Source: Sulfurovum sp. (lineage in GTDB: Bacteria; Campylobacterota; Campylobacteria; Campylobacterales; Sulfurovaceae). From it: a stretch of 64,000 bases of DNA. The translations under genes were made by a program, and so were the position numbers. Shown piece after piece: positions 56,592-64,000 of this stretch. The stretch spans positions 124,001-188,000 of the forward strand of contig JAUZSE010000025.1 of the NCBI GenBank assembly GCA_030949725.1. The letters run 5' to 3'. Every line of letters starts with the position of its first letter. Position 1 is the stretch's first letter. The notes beneath the pieces were generated by a model. That model was given only the letters and a program-made list of their open reading frames with translations. It was not told the origin of the DNA and ran no database searches.

Positions 56592-57698
56592 ATGTGTATC
56601 AATATGAAAAAAATCTTTACTTTTTTACTACTTTTTACGATACTTTTACATAGTGGTGGAAGTATTTCTAAAGAAGAAGAGATAAAAGATACGATTGTGG
56701 TTCATGGCATGGTTTTTCATGGACGTGTGATGAATTTAGGTCCAGAGAAACTCTCTTTCAAACTCCTTTATAGTGAGGGGATTAATCACATAGCCTACAA
56801 AGATATAGAATCAATCTCCACCAAATATAATTATCATATCTCATTCAAACGTATGGACATAGAAGGACGCATTGTAGGAATAGAAAACAATACTTATCTG
56901 AAAGTTATGGAAGGTGAAAATGAGAGAACTATTAAAATCACTGATATAGATAATTTTGTCATGGCAGTGAGTGATGATGCATCGTTTGAAAATAGGATAA
57001 GAAATAAATTTCCTTTTAGTAAAGGAAATATCAATGTTGGTTTTGAGATAGAGAGTGGTGGTAATCAAAAGAATGAGTTAGATATCTTATTAAATTTGAA
57101 ATATAAAAAAGCAGAACATGAATTTAAACTGTATGTAGATTATCAATATGACACAACAAAAGTAGAAGGTACGGGCGATGTATTGAACAAAGATGAACTT
57201 GTAGGTATCTTAATGTATAAAAATAATTTTAAAAATGATCAGTTTTATTATACTATTTTTGCAGCCGATTATGATCGTCCAAGACATATATTGAACCGCT
57301 GGATCCCTTCCATTGGGTACGGACATAGATTGCAGTTTTCCAAAAATACATGGTTAGAACCTTCTGTTGGTTTGGCTTATGTTGCAACAACCTATACAGA
57401 GGAAATCTATCCTGATAAAGATTTTGCTGCGGCAGCACTTAATTTGGCGGGAAAATACCGTCTCAATGATATACCTTACATCAATAGTCTGATAATAGAT
57501 GGATTTTTGATGTATTATCCAAGCCTTGAAGACTTAGGTGTAGACTGGGTTCTGAGATCAAACGTGACTTTTACCATACCTCTTTTTGATTTTTTCTCTG
57601 TTAAACTATCTGTGAATCAAAGAAATGATAGCAATCCAGACCCAAGTGTAGGGAACAATAAAACAACAACCAACTTATTGTTTGGTTTGGATTTTTAA
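56592..57698 (+). CDS. Outer-membrane DUF481 (YdiY-like) protein
   Basis: 368 residues. The signal peptide is 'KKIFTFLLLFTILLHSGG' and cleavage is likely near residue 27. An N-terminal region with short beta repeats ('VVHGMVFHGRVMNLGPEKLSFKLLY', 'ISFKRMDIEGRIVGIENNTYLKV') is followed by a beta-barrel of 10-12 strands from about residue 150 ('INVGFEIESGGNQKN', 'WIPSIGYGHRLQF', 'PSVGLAYVATTY', 'VTFTIPLFDFFSVKLSV'), ending 'TTTNLLFGLDF'. DUF481 proteins are outer-membrane and salt-inducible in some bacteria; the exact role is not known. Ends just before a terminator. Confidence 0.75.
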   Translation: MCINMKKIFTFLLLFTILLHSGGSISKEEEIKDTIVVHGMVFHGRVMNLGPEKLSFKLLYSEGINHIAYKDIESISTKYNYHISFKRMDIEGRIVGIENNTYLKVMEGENERTIKITDIDNFVMAVSDDASFENRIRNKFPFSKGNINVGFEIESGGNQKNELDILLNLKYKKAEHEFKLYVDYQYDTTKVEGTGDVLNKDELVGILMYKNNFKNDQFYYTIFAADYDRPRHILNRWIPSIGYGHRLQFSKNTWLEPSVGLAYVATTYTEEIYPDKDFAAAALNLAGKYRLNDIPYINSLIIDGFLMYYPSLEDLGVDWVLRSNVTFTIPLFDFFSVKLSVNQRNDSNPDPSVGNNKTTTNLLFGLDF

Positions 57699-57715
57699 AT
57701 ATGTAGAGATTTTCT

Positions 57716-57742
57716 ATAGTTTAGTCACTATCACTAAACTAT
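57716..57742 (+). terminator. Rho-independent terminator after the DUF481 gene
   Basis: ATAGTTTAGT (57716-57725) pairs perfectly with ACTAAACTAT (57733-57742) around a 7-nt loop, followed by CTTTC. It is placed 17 nt after the stop and separates the upstream operon from htpG. Confidence 0.7.
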
Positions 57743-57755
57743 CTTTCGGAAAAAC

Positions 57756-57784
57756 TTGTAATATTTTCCAAAATAGACTATAAT
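57756..57784 (+). promoter_or_regulatory. Sigma-70-type promoter for htpG
   Basis: -35 TTGTAA (57756-57761) and -10 TATAAT (57779-57784) with a 17-nt spacer. It lies 35 nt upstream of the htpG start, after the preceding terminator. No CIRCE-like inverted repeat was seen here. Confidence 0.65.
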
Positions 57785-57819
57785 CCCACAAAAATAATAC
57801 TATATATAGGAGAAATACA

Positions 57820-59683
57820 ATGGCAAAACATCAGTTTCAAACAGAAATAGGGCAACTACTCAAGCTTATGACACACTCTCTTTATTCAAATAAAGAGATC
57901 TTTATACGTGAGCTTGTATCCAATTCAAGTGACGCACTTGATAAATTTTCTTACCTTTCTTTAACGGATGAAAGTTTCAAAAATGAGGATTGGTCTGGAA
58001 AAGTATTTATAAAACTTGACAAAGAAGACAATTCTATCACTATTGGAGACAATGGTATAGGGATGAATGAAGCAGATCTTATGGATCATTTGGGGACTAT
58101 CGCCAAGTCTGGTACGAAAGCATTTGTGGAGAACCTTACGGGAGATGCAGCAAAAGATTCTAACCTTATCGGTCAGTTTGGTGTTGGTTTTTATTCTGTA
58201 TTTATGGTGGCTGAGAGAGTTGATGTTATTTCTAAAAAAGCTGGGTGAAGAACAAGCGTATATGTTTTCTACAGATGGAACAGGAGAGTATGAAGTAAAA
58301 CCTGTGACAAAAGAAGCACATGGTACGATTATGTACATTAAGCTTAAAGATGATGAAAAAGAATTTTTAGAAAAAGAGCGTGTACAAACGGTAGTCAAAA
58401 AATATTCTAATCATATTGCCTACCCAATTATGTTAAATTACACTGAAGAAGTTACAGAGGGTGAGGGTGATGATAAAACCACTAAAATGGAAAATAAATC
58501 AGAACAGATCAATGCAGCTACTGCACTTTGGACACTCTCAAAATCTGAACTTAAAAAAGAGGATTATGTAGAGTTTTATCAAAGCATCGGGCATGACAGT
58601 GAAGATCCACTCACTTACTTGCATAACAGAGTAGAAGGTTCACTAGAGTTTACAACGCTATTTTATATCCCTAAAAAAGCACCTATGGATATGTATAGAC
58701 CAGAGTATACACCTGGTGTAAAACTGTATGTAAAACGTGTCTTTATTACAGATGACAGTAAAGAATTATTACCATCATATTTGCGTTTTGTAAAAGGAAT
58801 CATGGATTCAGAAGACTTACCTCTGAATGTAAGTCGTGAGTTACTTCAAGACAATAAAGTCTTGGCAAATATGAAACAACATTCAGTCAAAAAGATCCTC
58901 CAATCAATCAAAAAACTGAAAGATGAAGATGAAACTACCTTTATCTCTCAATACAACAGAATGATGAAAGAGGGTGTGTACACAGACCATGTCAATAAAG
59001 ACCTGTTACTTGATATAGTCAAATACAAGTCTTCAACTGAAGAGGGTTTAGTAGGTTTTGAATCGTATGTAAGCCGTGGAAATTCTGAGAAAAAAGAGAT
59101 TTATTATATCACTGGAGAAGATGAGAAGGTACTTAGAAACTCACCTTTACTTGAAGCCTACAATCAAGCAAACATAGAAGTACTGATTATGGATGACAAA
59201 GAGGTTGATAGCATCGTTACGCCAATGATAGGTACATATAAAGAATGGGCTTTAAAAGACATTACTACTATAGATGCACCAGATTCCAAAACGAAGGAAG
59301 AGAAAGAAGAAGTAGCCAAAGAATTTAAAACTTTGACAGATAAAATCAAAGAAGTTTTAGGTGAAGAAGTAAAAGAAGTAAAAACATCTACAAGACTGAC
59401 TTCAAGTCCGTCATGTGTACTTAAAGACCCTAATGACCCTATGGCTGCGATGGCACAAATGTTTGCACAAATGGGTGAAGCGATGCCAGAAACTCCACTA
59501 ATTTTGGAGATAAATCCTGAGCATGAGATGGTCAAAAAATTAGATGCCCTAGAAGATGATACACTCTTCAATGATGTGGCATGGGTACTACTTGATTCTG
59601 CAAAACTTTCAGAAGGTATTGACCCTAAAGACAAAGGTGCATTTGCTTTACGTATAGCAAATATAGCGACAAAAGCACTTTAG
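57820..59683 (+). CDS. htpG: Molecular chaperone HtpG (Hsp90), frameshifted
   Basis: About 620 residues joined. N-terminal GHKL ATPase: '[31 protein letters not shown]' pattern, 'GDNGIGM' and '[16 protein letters not shown]' in the first frame. The middle and C-terminal domains continue in the next frame from 'ISKKAGEEQAY' through '[10 protein letters not shown]', '[11 protein letters not shown]' and the end '[11 protein letters not shown]'. The frames meet at GGG (58243-58245): removing one G joins GCT-GGT-GAA. An AGGAG site lies upstream. The gene is 1864 nt as sequenced and would be 1863 without the extra base. Confidence 0.92.
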
Positions 59684-59686
59684 GCT

Positions 59687-60337
59687 ATGTCAATCCCTTT
59701 AGAAGAACTACTTGTTCTTGCACTCCTTCTTTTGGGGGTGGTAGGGGTGTATTATGCACTTAAACTGCATTATGTCTTTGCCTTTGGTCTGGTACAAAAG
59801 ACTGCTATCTCTGAAGAGAAAAAACAAAAAATTGAGAAAATTAAAAGCTATGTTTTTACTTTTTTGAAAGTTTTGTTGGCTGTAGGTCTTGTGAGTATGT
59901 TTGTCTTTGGTGCAAAAGTGCTTATGGATGGGTTGAGTCTTAAAACCATAGTTATTGATTTATGGCAGATGATACCAGAAGGGTTTTGGCTCTCTTTATT
60001 TTGGACACTGATTCGCATTGCATTACTTATACTAGTGGTACGCTATATATTGAAGAAGATTTATATTTTTTTAGAGAGAGAACAAGAAAAAACTATCTCC
60101 AAAAAACGCTATAATACCCAAAATGTTAGGCTTGTCTATCTAAGAATACATAATACGATCAAGTATACCTTTGTATTGGGTGTTATCTATCGTATTGTAC
60201 ATTTCTTTCCTTTTTTGTTAGAGGTAAGTTATGTTTTTCTTCTCGCATTGATACTCTTTTTTATCGTTGCACTAGGCATTACGTTAAAGGAGGTTATTCT
60301 TATGAAGGCTTCTCAAAGATCTATAATAAGGAAATAA
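59687..60337 (+). CDS. Inner-membrane protein of unknown function
   Basis: 216 residues, not recognised. It has about five hydrophobic segments ('ELLVLALLLLGVVGVYYAL', 'YVFTFLKVLLAVGLVSMFVFGA', 'FWLSLFWTLIRIALLILVVRYIL', 'IKYTFVLGVIYRIVHFF', 'YVFLLALILFFIVALGITL') with basic loops between. It follows htpG by 3 nt and abuts the CDF gene, so it is in the same transcript as both. No domain that hints at function. Confidence 0.6.
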   Translation: MSIPLEELLVLALLLLGVVGVYYALKLHYVFAFGLVQKTAISEEKKQKIEKIKSYVFTFLKVLLAVGLVSMFVFGAKVLMDGLSLKTIVIDLWQMIPEGFWLSLFWTLIRIALLILVVRYILKKIYIFLEREQEKTISKKRYNTQNVRLVYLRIHNTIKYTFVLGVIYRIVHFFPFLLEVSYVFLLALILFFIVALGITLKEVILMKASQRSIIRK

Positions 60338-60338
60338 T

Positions 60339-61256
60339 ATGTCAGCACAAAAACGCGCAACCTTAGTCTCTAGTACCGTTGCTTCTATTTTAGTATTGGT
60401 GAAGCTTGTACTGGGTATTGCTAGTGGCTCTGTAGCGGTATTGGCATCGGCTATTGACTCACTGTTAGATATGTTGGTATCTATCTTTAACTTTTTTGCT
60501 ATTAAGAAATCTGAAGAAGATCCAGATGAATCGTATCAGTATGGTAAAGGTAAGATACAAGCAATAGCAGCAGTGATAGAAGGTACTATTATCAGTATAT
60601 CAGGGATATATATTATCTATGTAGGGGCGAAAAAGCTTATTGAAGCTTCGGTCACTACATTGCTTACGCCATCTATCATTGCGATGAGTATATCTATAGT
60701 CATTACCTACTTCTTGGTACAGTATTTACTGAAAATTGCTAAAGAAACAGACAATCTAGTCATTAAGGCAGATGCCTTACACTACAAAACAGACCTTTGG
60801 TCAAATGTTGCAGTTTTAATAGCATTGGGCTTGGTGTATTTGACGGGATTAGATTGGATAGATGCACTTTTTGGTATAGGTATCGGGATTTATATTATCT
60901 ATTCTGCTTATGAAATCATTGTTGAGGGGATAGAGATACTGCTTGATCGTGCATTGAGAGGAGAGATCGTTTCGAGTATTGGAGAGATTATTTCTAAGCA
61001 TCCTGAGGTAACCTCTTACCATTGGCTTCGTACACGTACAGATGGTGATATTAATTATGTAGAGTTTCATATGGTGTTACGCCCCAATATGCCTTTGCTC
61101 GAAGCGCATCGTATTGCCGATGAAGTCGAAGACAAGATAAGGCTTCTTGCAAGTAAAAAACGCTGGGTGATTACACCCCATTTTGATCCTTATGATGATG
61201 AGCAGGTAAATGAAGTCATGCTCAATGGTAAAAGTTTGATGAAAGCAAGACAGTAA
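60339..61256 (+). CDS. Cation diffusion facilitator family transporter (FieF/MamB-like)
   Basis: 305 residues. Six membrane helices; metal-site motifs 'LASAIDSLLDML' in TM2 (DxxxD) and 'LHYKTDLWSN' in TM5 (HxxxD), which fits zinc or iron. 'YGKGKIQAIAA' follows TM2 as in FieF. The C-terminal cytoplasmic domain has 'VTSYHWLRTRTDGDINYVEFHMVL' and 'HRIADEVEDKI'. It moves divalent metal out of the cytoplasm using the proton gradient. Lies between the unknown membrane gene and hemD. Confidence 0.88.
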   Translation: MSAQKRATLVSSTVASILVLVKLVLGIASGSVAVLASAIDSLLDMLVSIFNFFAIKKSEEDPDESYQYGKGKIQAIAAVIEGTIISISGIYIIYVGAKKLIEASVTTLLTPSIIAMSISIVITYFLVQYLLKIAKETDNLVIKADALHYKTDLWSNVAVLIALGLVYLTGLDWIDALFGIGIGIYIIYSAYEIIVEGIEILLDRALRGEIVSSIGEIISKHPEVTSYHWLRTRTDGDINYVEFHMVLRPNMPLLEAHRIADEVEDKIRLLASKKRWVITPHFDPYDDEQVNEVMLNGKSLMKARQ

Positions 61257-61263
61257 TACACTT

Positions 61264-61918
61264 ATGATTTATCTGCTCTCTCCTAATGCAAAAGAGGGAT
61301 GCTTACATCTACCTATGATAGTATTTTCTATAGTCAAACAGAACTTGACATTTGAGGGCTATGAACTGTTAATGTTTACTTCAAAACAGGCAGTTATTAG
61401 TGCTGAAAGACTTAATCCAAAATGGAAAGATATCCCTTGCCTAGCCATCGGTTCTGCTACGGCGAAACAGATAGAAACACTAGGTGGAACGGTAGCGTAT
61501 CAACCTAAGTCATTTTATGGGGAAGCATTAAATCAAGATATAGTAACAAAGTTTAAAGAGAAGAAAATTCTATATTTACGTCCTAAGCAAGTATCTTTCG
61601 ACTCTAAAGGTTTTTTTAGAAAAAGAAGGCATTAAACTTGATGAAAAAATCATCTATGAGACATCTTGTATAGAGTATAGCAATGAAGATAAGCCTGATA
61701 AAAATGCCATTATTATCTTCACTTCACCCTCAACGATACATTGTTTTTTGAAGAATTTTGAATGGGATGAGAGTTATGTAGCTGTAGTCATAGGAGAAGC
61801 CACAAAAAAACATTTGCCCTCTTATGCACGCTGTGTTGTGGCAGATGTCCCACTTATTGATGCTTGTATTGAAAAAGCGAAAGATTTAGTTAAAATAGAA
61901 TACCATTTTGGAAAATAA
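61264..61918 (+). CDS. hemD: Uroporphyrinogen-III synthase, frameshifted
   Basis: About 217 residues joined. The first frame has 'YLLSPNAKEGCLHLPM', 'LMFTSKQAVISAER', 'PCLAIGSATAKQIETLGG' and 'ILYLRPKQVS'. The second frame continues 'LEKEGIKLDEKIIYETSC', then 'IIIFTSPSTIHCFLKNF' and 'AVVIGEATKKHLP'. Frames meet at a run of seven T (61611-61617); six T restores 'SKGFLEKEG'. The enzyme closes the tetrapyrrole ring in haem synthesis. It is the last core gene before the accessory segment. Confidence 0.85.
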
Positions 61919-61958
61919 AAAAACACCTCAATTACAATGTACAAAAATATGTTATGTT

Positions 61959-62201
61959 TTAAGCAACATTTTTCATAGAAAGTTCAAGCATACTTTCTAT
62001 GTTTAAATGATAATCAATAGATTCCCATTCAATACCAGTATTCATGCAAATAAGTTTATAATCTTTTAACTCCGAGAGAGTAGCTTTTTTTAATGGCTCA
62101 TACCATTCTATAGGTGTTGATATAATTCTATTATCTTCAAGTTTTACATGTAAGTATTCATCGTCAAAATGAACTTCTGTACCTTTAATTAAACCATTCA
62201 T
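61959..62201 (-). CDS. DUF2442 family protein
   Basis: 80 residues. The pattern 'VHFDDEYLHVKLEDNRIISTPIEWYEPLKKAT' region, then 'GIEWESIDYHLNIESML', is the DUF2442 signature (W-x-x-L/I-D-x-D/H-L-x-I-E). Usually found next to a DUF4160 gene, as here (1-nt gap). The pair is often listed among candidate toxin-antitoxin modules; no activity is known to me. It is the last gene before hemD, and no attC-like site follows it. Confidence 0.82.
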   Translation of the reverse strand: MNGLIKGTEVHFDDEYLHVKLEDNRIISTPIEWYEPLKKATLSELKDYKLICMNTGIEWESIDYHLNIESMLELSMKNVA

Positions 62202-62202
62202 T

Positions 62203-62412
62203 TCAAATCCTTATAAAGTTAATTTGATTTTCTTTGATGATTGTTAGTGCTAATTTAAAATCTTTAGGTTTTAAGTAGTTTTGAACTACTTTAAGATTGT
62301 CTAATTCAACTTTAGCAAAACCATCACTTTTCATAATATGAATATGTTTTGGTTCATGCTCGTTAGCATAGAAGAAAAACTTAAAACCATTTTTATTTAG
62401 TAAAGTTGGCAA
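62203..62412 (-). CDS. DUF4160 family protein
   Basis: 69 residues. 'FKFFFYANEHEPKHIHIMKSDGFAKVEL' (split here for reading: 'FYANEHEPKHIHI', 'GFAKVELDN') is the core DUF4160 pattern, with the paired histidines of 'KHIHI'. Partner of the DUF2442 gene. The first gene of a small cassette lying immediately beyond the attC-like site at 62485-62552. Confidence 0.83.
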   Translation of the reverse strand: MPTLLNKNGFKFFFYANEHEPKHIHIMKSDGFAKVELDNLKVVQNYLKPKDFKLALTIIKENQINFIRI

Positions 62413-62484
62413 ATTCTAATCCTCATCTAAGATATTATATCTAAAATTTAATTTATTGAGATTTTTATAGAAATTTAAGATTGG

Positions 62485-62552
62485 ACATAACGACTGAATA
62501 GAGCGAATAAGTCGCCGCTAGGTAATTTATTAGCTACTCTGTTTTGTTATCT
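62485..62552 (-). other. attC-like integron recombination site 1
   Basis: 68 bp. In cassette orientation (minus strand) it opens AGATAACAAAACAGAGTAGC and ends AGTCGTTATGT, with an imperfect palindrome between (CTAATAAA / GAATAAGT arms around a GGCGAC spacer). The outer AAC and GTT are the conserved attC cores. Shares length and about 55 of 68 bases with site 2. Folded strands have unpaired and mismatched bases, as attC sites do. Confidence 0.75.
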
Positions 62553-62748
62553 CATTCCTATAGCAACCTTCAAAGTCATACTCGTCAAAAACTGCTTCTT
62601 GTACACTATATGGTGATTCATTGTAATTTCTTTTATCTTTTTGATCTAAAGAAATAGCAATCACAACTCTTGTACCAATATCGGTACATCGCCATTTTCC
62701 AGTATTCGTATAAAATTCTTCACCTATTTTAAAATCTTGATATTTCAA
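62530..62748 (-). CDS. Cassette-borne hypothetical protein with WxCTDIGTR motif
   Basis: 72 residues. The segment 'GKWRCTDIGTRVVIAISLD' and the later 'SVQEAVFDEYDFEGC' are recognisable in a widespread small protein of unknown function that I associate with cassette arrays. Its last seven codons (EITKQSS) and stop lie inside the attC-like site, a known feature of integron cassettes. It lies 2 nt after the next gene upstream. Confidence 0.75.
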   Translation of the reverse strand: MKYQDFKIGEEFYTNTGKWRCTDIGTRVVIAISLDQKDKRNYNESPYSVQEAVFDEYDFEGCYRNEITKQSS

Positions 62749-62750
62749 AT

Positions 62751-62969
62751 TTAATCCCTATGATGTAAATAGTAAATATTGACTTCTATAATTGTATAGT
62801 TAAATAGTATCAAAAAAAGCTCTAATTTTGGTGAATGATCAGCTTTGTATCTATCCCAATTAATTTTTCCATCAAAAATAGAAAGACCATCTGAAAACTC
62901 TCTTAACTTATGAAAAATAGTAACCTCAAAGCCATAATTAGTTGTTAGCTTCCCACCGACTGTATTCAT
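62751..62969 (-). CDS. Small hypothetical protein
   Basis: 72 residues, not recognised. Mostly polar at the N-terminus ('VGGKLTTNYGFEVTIFHKL'), and the C-terminal third is hydrophobic ('LELFLILFNYTIIEVNIYYL'). It starts 10 nt after the HigB-HigA-type ORF and is followed by another small gene after 2 nt. All three lie in one inter-attC interval. Confidence 0.5.
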   Translation of the reverse strand: MNTVGGKLTTNYGFEVTIFHKLREFSDGLSIFDGKINWDRYKADHSPKLELFLILFNYTIIEVNIYYLHHRD

Positions 62970-62979
62970 AATGACACTC

Positions 62980-63603
62980 TTATATCAATTGTATTTTCAA
63001 CTTTTTACCCATAATATGAGCGAAAGCTTGAAGTGTTGAGAGTCTAATGTCTTGTGCATGATTTTCTATTCTTGATATAGCAGATTTTTGAGTATGCATA
63101 GCAAGGGCAACATCTTCTTGTGTTAAGCCTGTCTCTTTTCTAGCAAGTTTTAACATTTCGCCAATTTTGAACTCTTGGTATCCATCATCAAAATTTAAAG
63201 CAAACTCAGTATCACTCTTTTTTCTTTTAGCAATATATTTTTTTAAATCACTCATGTTCTTCTCCTCGTGAAAGATATTCATTTTTCTTTGCTCGGCTAA
63301 AGTAATTTCAGATTTTGGAACTTTTTGGTCTTTCTTTTTGAAGCCATTTGTCAAGACAACAAATGTGCTTTTATATTCAAAACCTAAAAGTCTAAAATTA
63401 TTTTTACCAATTTGAGCTCTAACTTCTATAATCCCATCAGTATTACTAAGTCTTTTATAGAACTTAGTAGAAACTTCTTCCATCTCTTCAATCAAACTTA
63501 GAACCCAAGTGACTTTTTGAGCTTCTTTTGATGACAATGAATCAAGAAAATCTTCAGTAGGACTTTTCCTTGATGGTGTTTTGTAAAATCTGATTTTCTT
63601 CAT
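62980..63603 (-). CDS. HigB-type toxin fused in frame to HigA-type HTH antitoxin
   Basis: 207 residues in one frame. Residues 1-115 are a Gp49/HigB-like RelE-fold toxin: '[20 protein letters not shown]', '[27 protein letters not shown]' region and '[18 protein letters not shown]'. Residues 117-207 are a Cro/C1-type HTH: '[20 protein letters not shown]', '[12 protein letters not shown]' and '[14 protein letters not shown]'. The junction Met117 (63255) is preceded by a strong ribosome site, so a free antitoxin could be made from the same mRNA. Usually these are two genes. A lost stop or indel at the junction is possible. Confidence 0.8.
   Translation of the reverse strand: MKKIRFYKTPSRKSPTEDFLDSLSSKEAQKVTWVLSLIEEMEEVSTKFYKRLSNTDGIIEVRAQIGKNNFRLLGFEYKSTFVVLTNGFKKKDQKVPKSEITLAEQRKMNIFHEEKNMSDLKKYIAKRKKSDTEFALNFDDGYQEFKIGEMLKLARKETGLTQEDVALAMHTQKSAISRIENHAQDIRLSTLQAFAHIMGKKLKIQLI
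63255..63267 (-). promoter_or_regulatory. Internal ribosome binding site for the antitoxin part
   Basis: GAGGAG (63267-63262) is followed 6 nt later by ATGAGTGA, whose ATG is codon 117 of the fused toxin-antitoxin ORF. It is the best Shine-Dalgarno match in this segment. It supports internal initiation of the HTH protein. Confidence 0.65.
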
Positions 63604-63651
63604 GAGGATATATTAACATAAATGTGAACTTTTAGCAAGGTGTATTTTTCG

Positions 63652-63719
63652 AGATAACGACTGAAGATAGCCAATAAGTCGCCGTGAGGCTACTTATTGG
63701 ATACTCTGCTTTGTTACCT
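63652..63719 (-). other. attC-like integron recombination site 2
   Basis: 68 bp. In cassette orientation it opens AGGTAACAAAGCAGAGTATC and ends AGTCGTTATCT, with palindromic arms CCAATAAGT and ACTTATTGG around AGCCTCACGGCG. Spaced 1.1 kb from site 1, in the same orientation. A gene stop lies 6 nt beyond its far end, the expected position for a cassette's attC. Confidence 0.78.
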
Positions 63720-63724
63720 TTCAA

Positions 63725-64000
63725 CTAGCTGTTACTGCTAGGTATATTCTTACTTTTACAATATTCTTCAACTTCACTATCTTCAGTTAGATAGCTATCA
63801 CAAAACTCAATCAATTCTTTTTGTGACAAATCAATATATTTTTCATCTGCAGTTAGTATTTTTTCTATATTAAAAATAAATTTTTCAAAATCTATATTAA
63901 TCTTAGATAGCTTATCTATCGTTTTAAAATCGAGTTCTTTGTATCTTGATTGAAATAAAATTTTACTTTCAAATGGATTTGCATTTAATTCAATTATTCC
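63725..64000 (-). CDS. Cassette-borne hypothetical protein (5' end missing)
   Basis: 91 residues open to the right edge, hand-translated. It is Lys/Glu/Ile-rich with helical character ('IDKLSKINIDFEKFIFNIEK', 'LSQKELIEFCDSYLTEDSE') and ends 'SKNIPSSNS'. Not recognised. The stop lies directly before attC-like site 2, so it is the gene of the next cassette. Confidence 0.6.
   Translation of the reverse strand, partial: GIIELNANPFESKILFQSRYKELDFKTIDKLSKINIDFEKFIFNIEKILTADEKYIDLSQKELIEFCDSYLTEDSEVEEYCKSKNIPSSNS

Noticed and set aside
61919-61958. A third attC-like site after the DUF2442 gene
   Set aside because: The 40-nt interval to hemD lacks the palindromic arms and the length of the other two sites; only a stray ATAAC was found.

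Overview
The window looks like the chromosome of a Campylobacterota (epsilonproteobacterium), most likely a Sulfurovum-type sulfur or hydrogen oxidiser. The evidence is AT-rich, densely packed DNA; a cbb3-oxidase assembly pair (ccoI-ccoS); the futalosine menaquinone enzyme MqnC; the kdsA-ribH-nusB gene order; a short RecG of about 600 residues; and an NhaD-type antiporter. No rRNA, tRNA or CRISPR array was seen.

Layout. 1-9681 (minus strand) is one tightly overlapping sugar operon: galE, phosphogluco/mannomutase, pgi and galU supply nucleotide sugars, then a UDP-GlcNAc-type 4,6-dehydratase, an aminotransferase, an acyltransferase and NeuB make a nonulosonic acid (legionaminic-type). The last visible gene is an AlbA/AAA_4 regulator-like ATPase that runs off the left edge. 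9700-12963 holds a YfaZ-like porin-fold protein and ccoS/ccoI. 13165-17178 (plus) holds rho, murI and a three-gene envelope operon of two exported rhodanese-like proteins and an acidic anchored protein. 17217-20884 (minus) holds trpS, der and mscS. 20960-30200 (plus) holds an EamA transporter, a RelE/ParE-like toxin-antitoxin pair, kdsA-ribH-nusB, an AAA ATPase/DUF4276 pair that may be a defence module, mqnC, an M16 peptidase-like protein and recG. 30223-39700 (minus) holds hpf and a surface operon: a GEMM (cyclic-dinucleotide) riboswitch, a roughly 2030-residue exported adhesin-like protein and four minor pseudopilins. 40191-43307 (plus) holds bamD and lon. 43351-49099 (minus) is a four-gene phosphorelay: PAS protein, repeat-bearing HPt protein, hybrid kinase with a NIT-like sensor, and a lone receiver. 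49314-61918 is mostly housekeeping: uvrC, a DUF721-like gene, a small LptM-like lipoprotein, nadB, nhaD, guaA, a DUF481 protein, htpG, a CDF transporter and hemD. 61919-64000 (minus) is an accessory segment with two 68-bp attC-like sites and small toxin-antitoxin and orphan genes, which I read as the end of an integron cassette array.

Data quality matters here. Nine genes are broken by one-base lesions (legC-like, pgi, der, EamA, M16, recG, adhesin, htpG, hemD). Most are +1 insertions, and der carries an in-frame TGA in place of a near-invariant glycine. Several of these genes are essential or core, so assembly error is the simplest explanation. I annotate them as single genes with the lesion described.

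The most interesting systems are the attC-bearing array with a fused HigB-HigA-type ORF, the cyclic-dinucleotide riboswitch ahead of a giant adhesin/pseudopilin operon, and the ATPase-DUF4276 pair embedded in a housekeeping operon.
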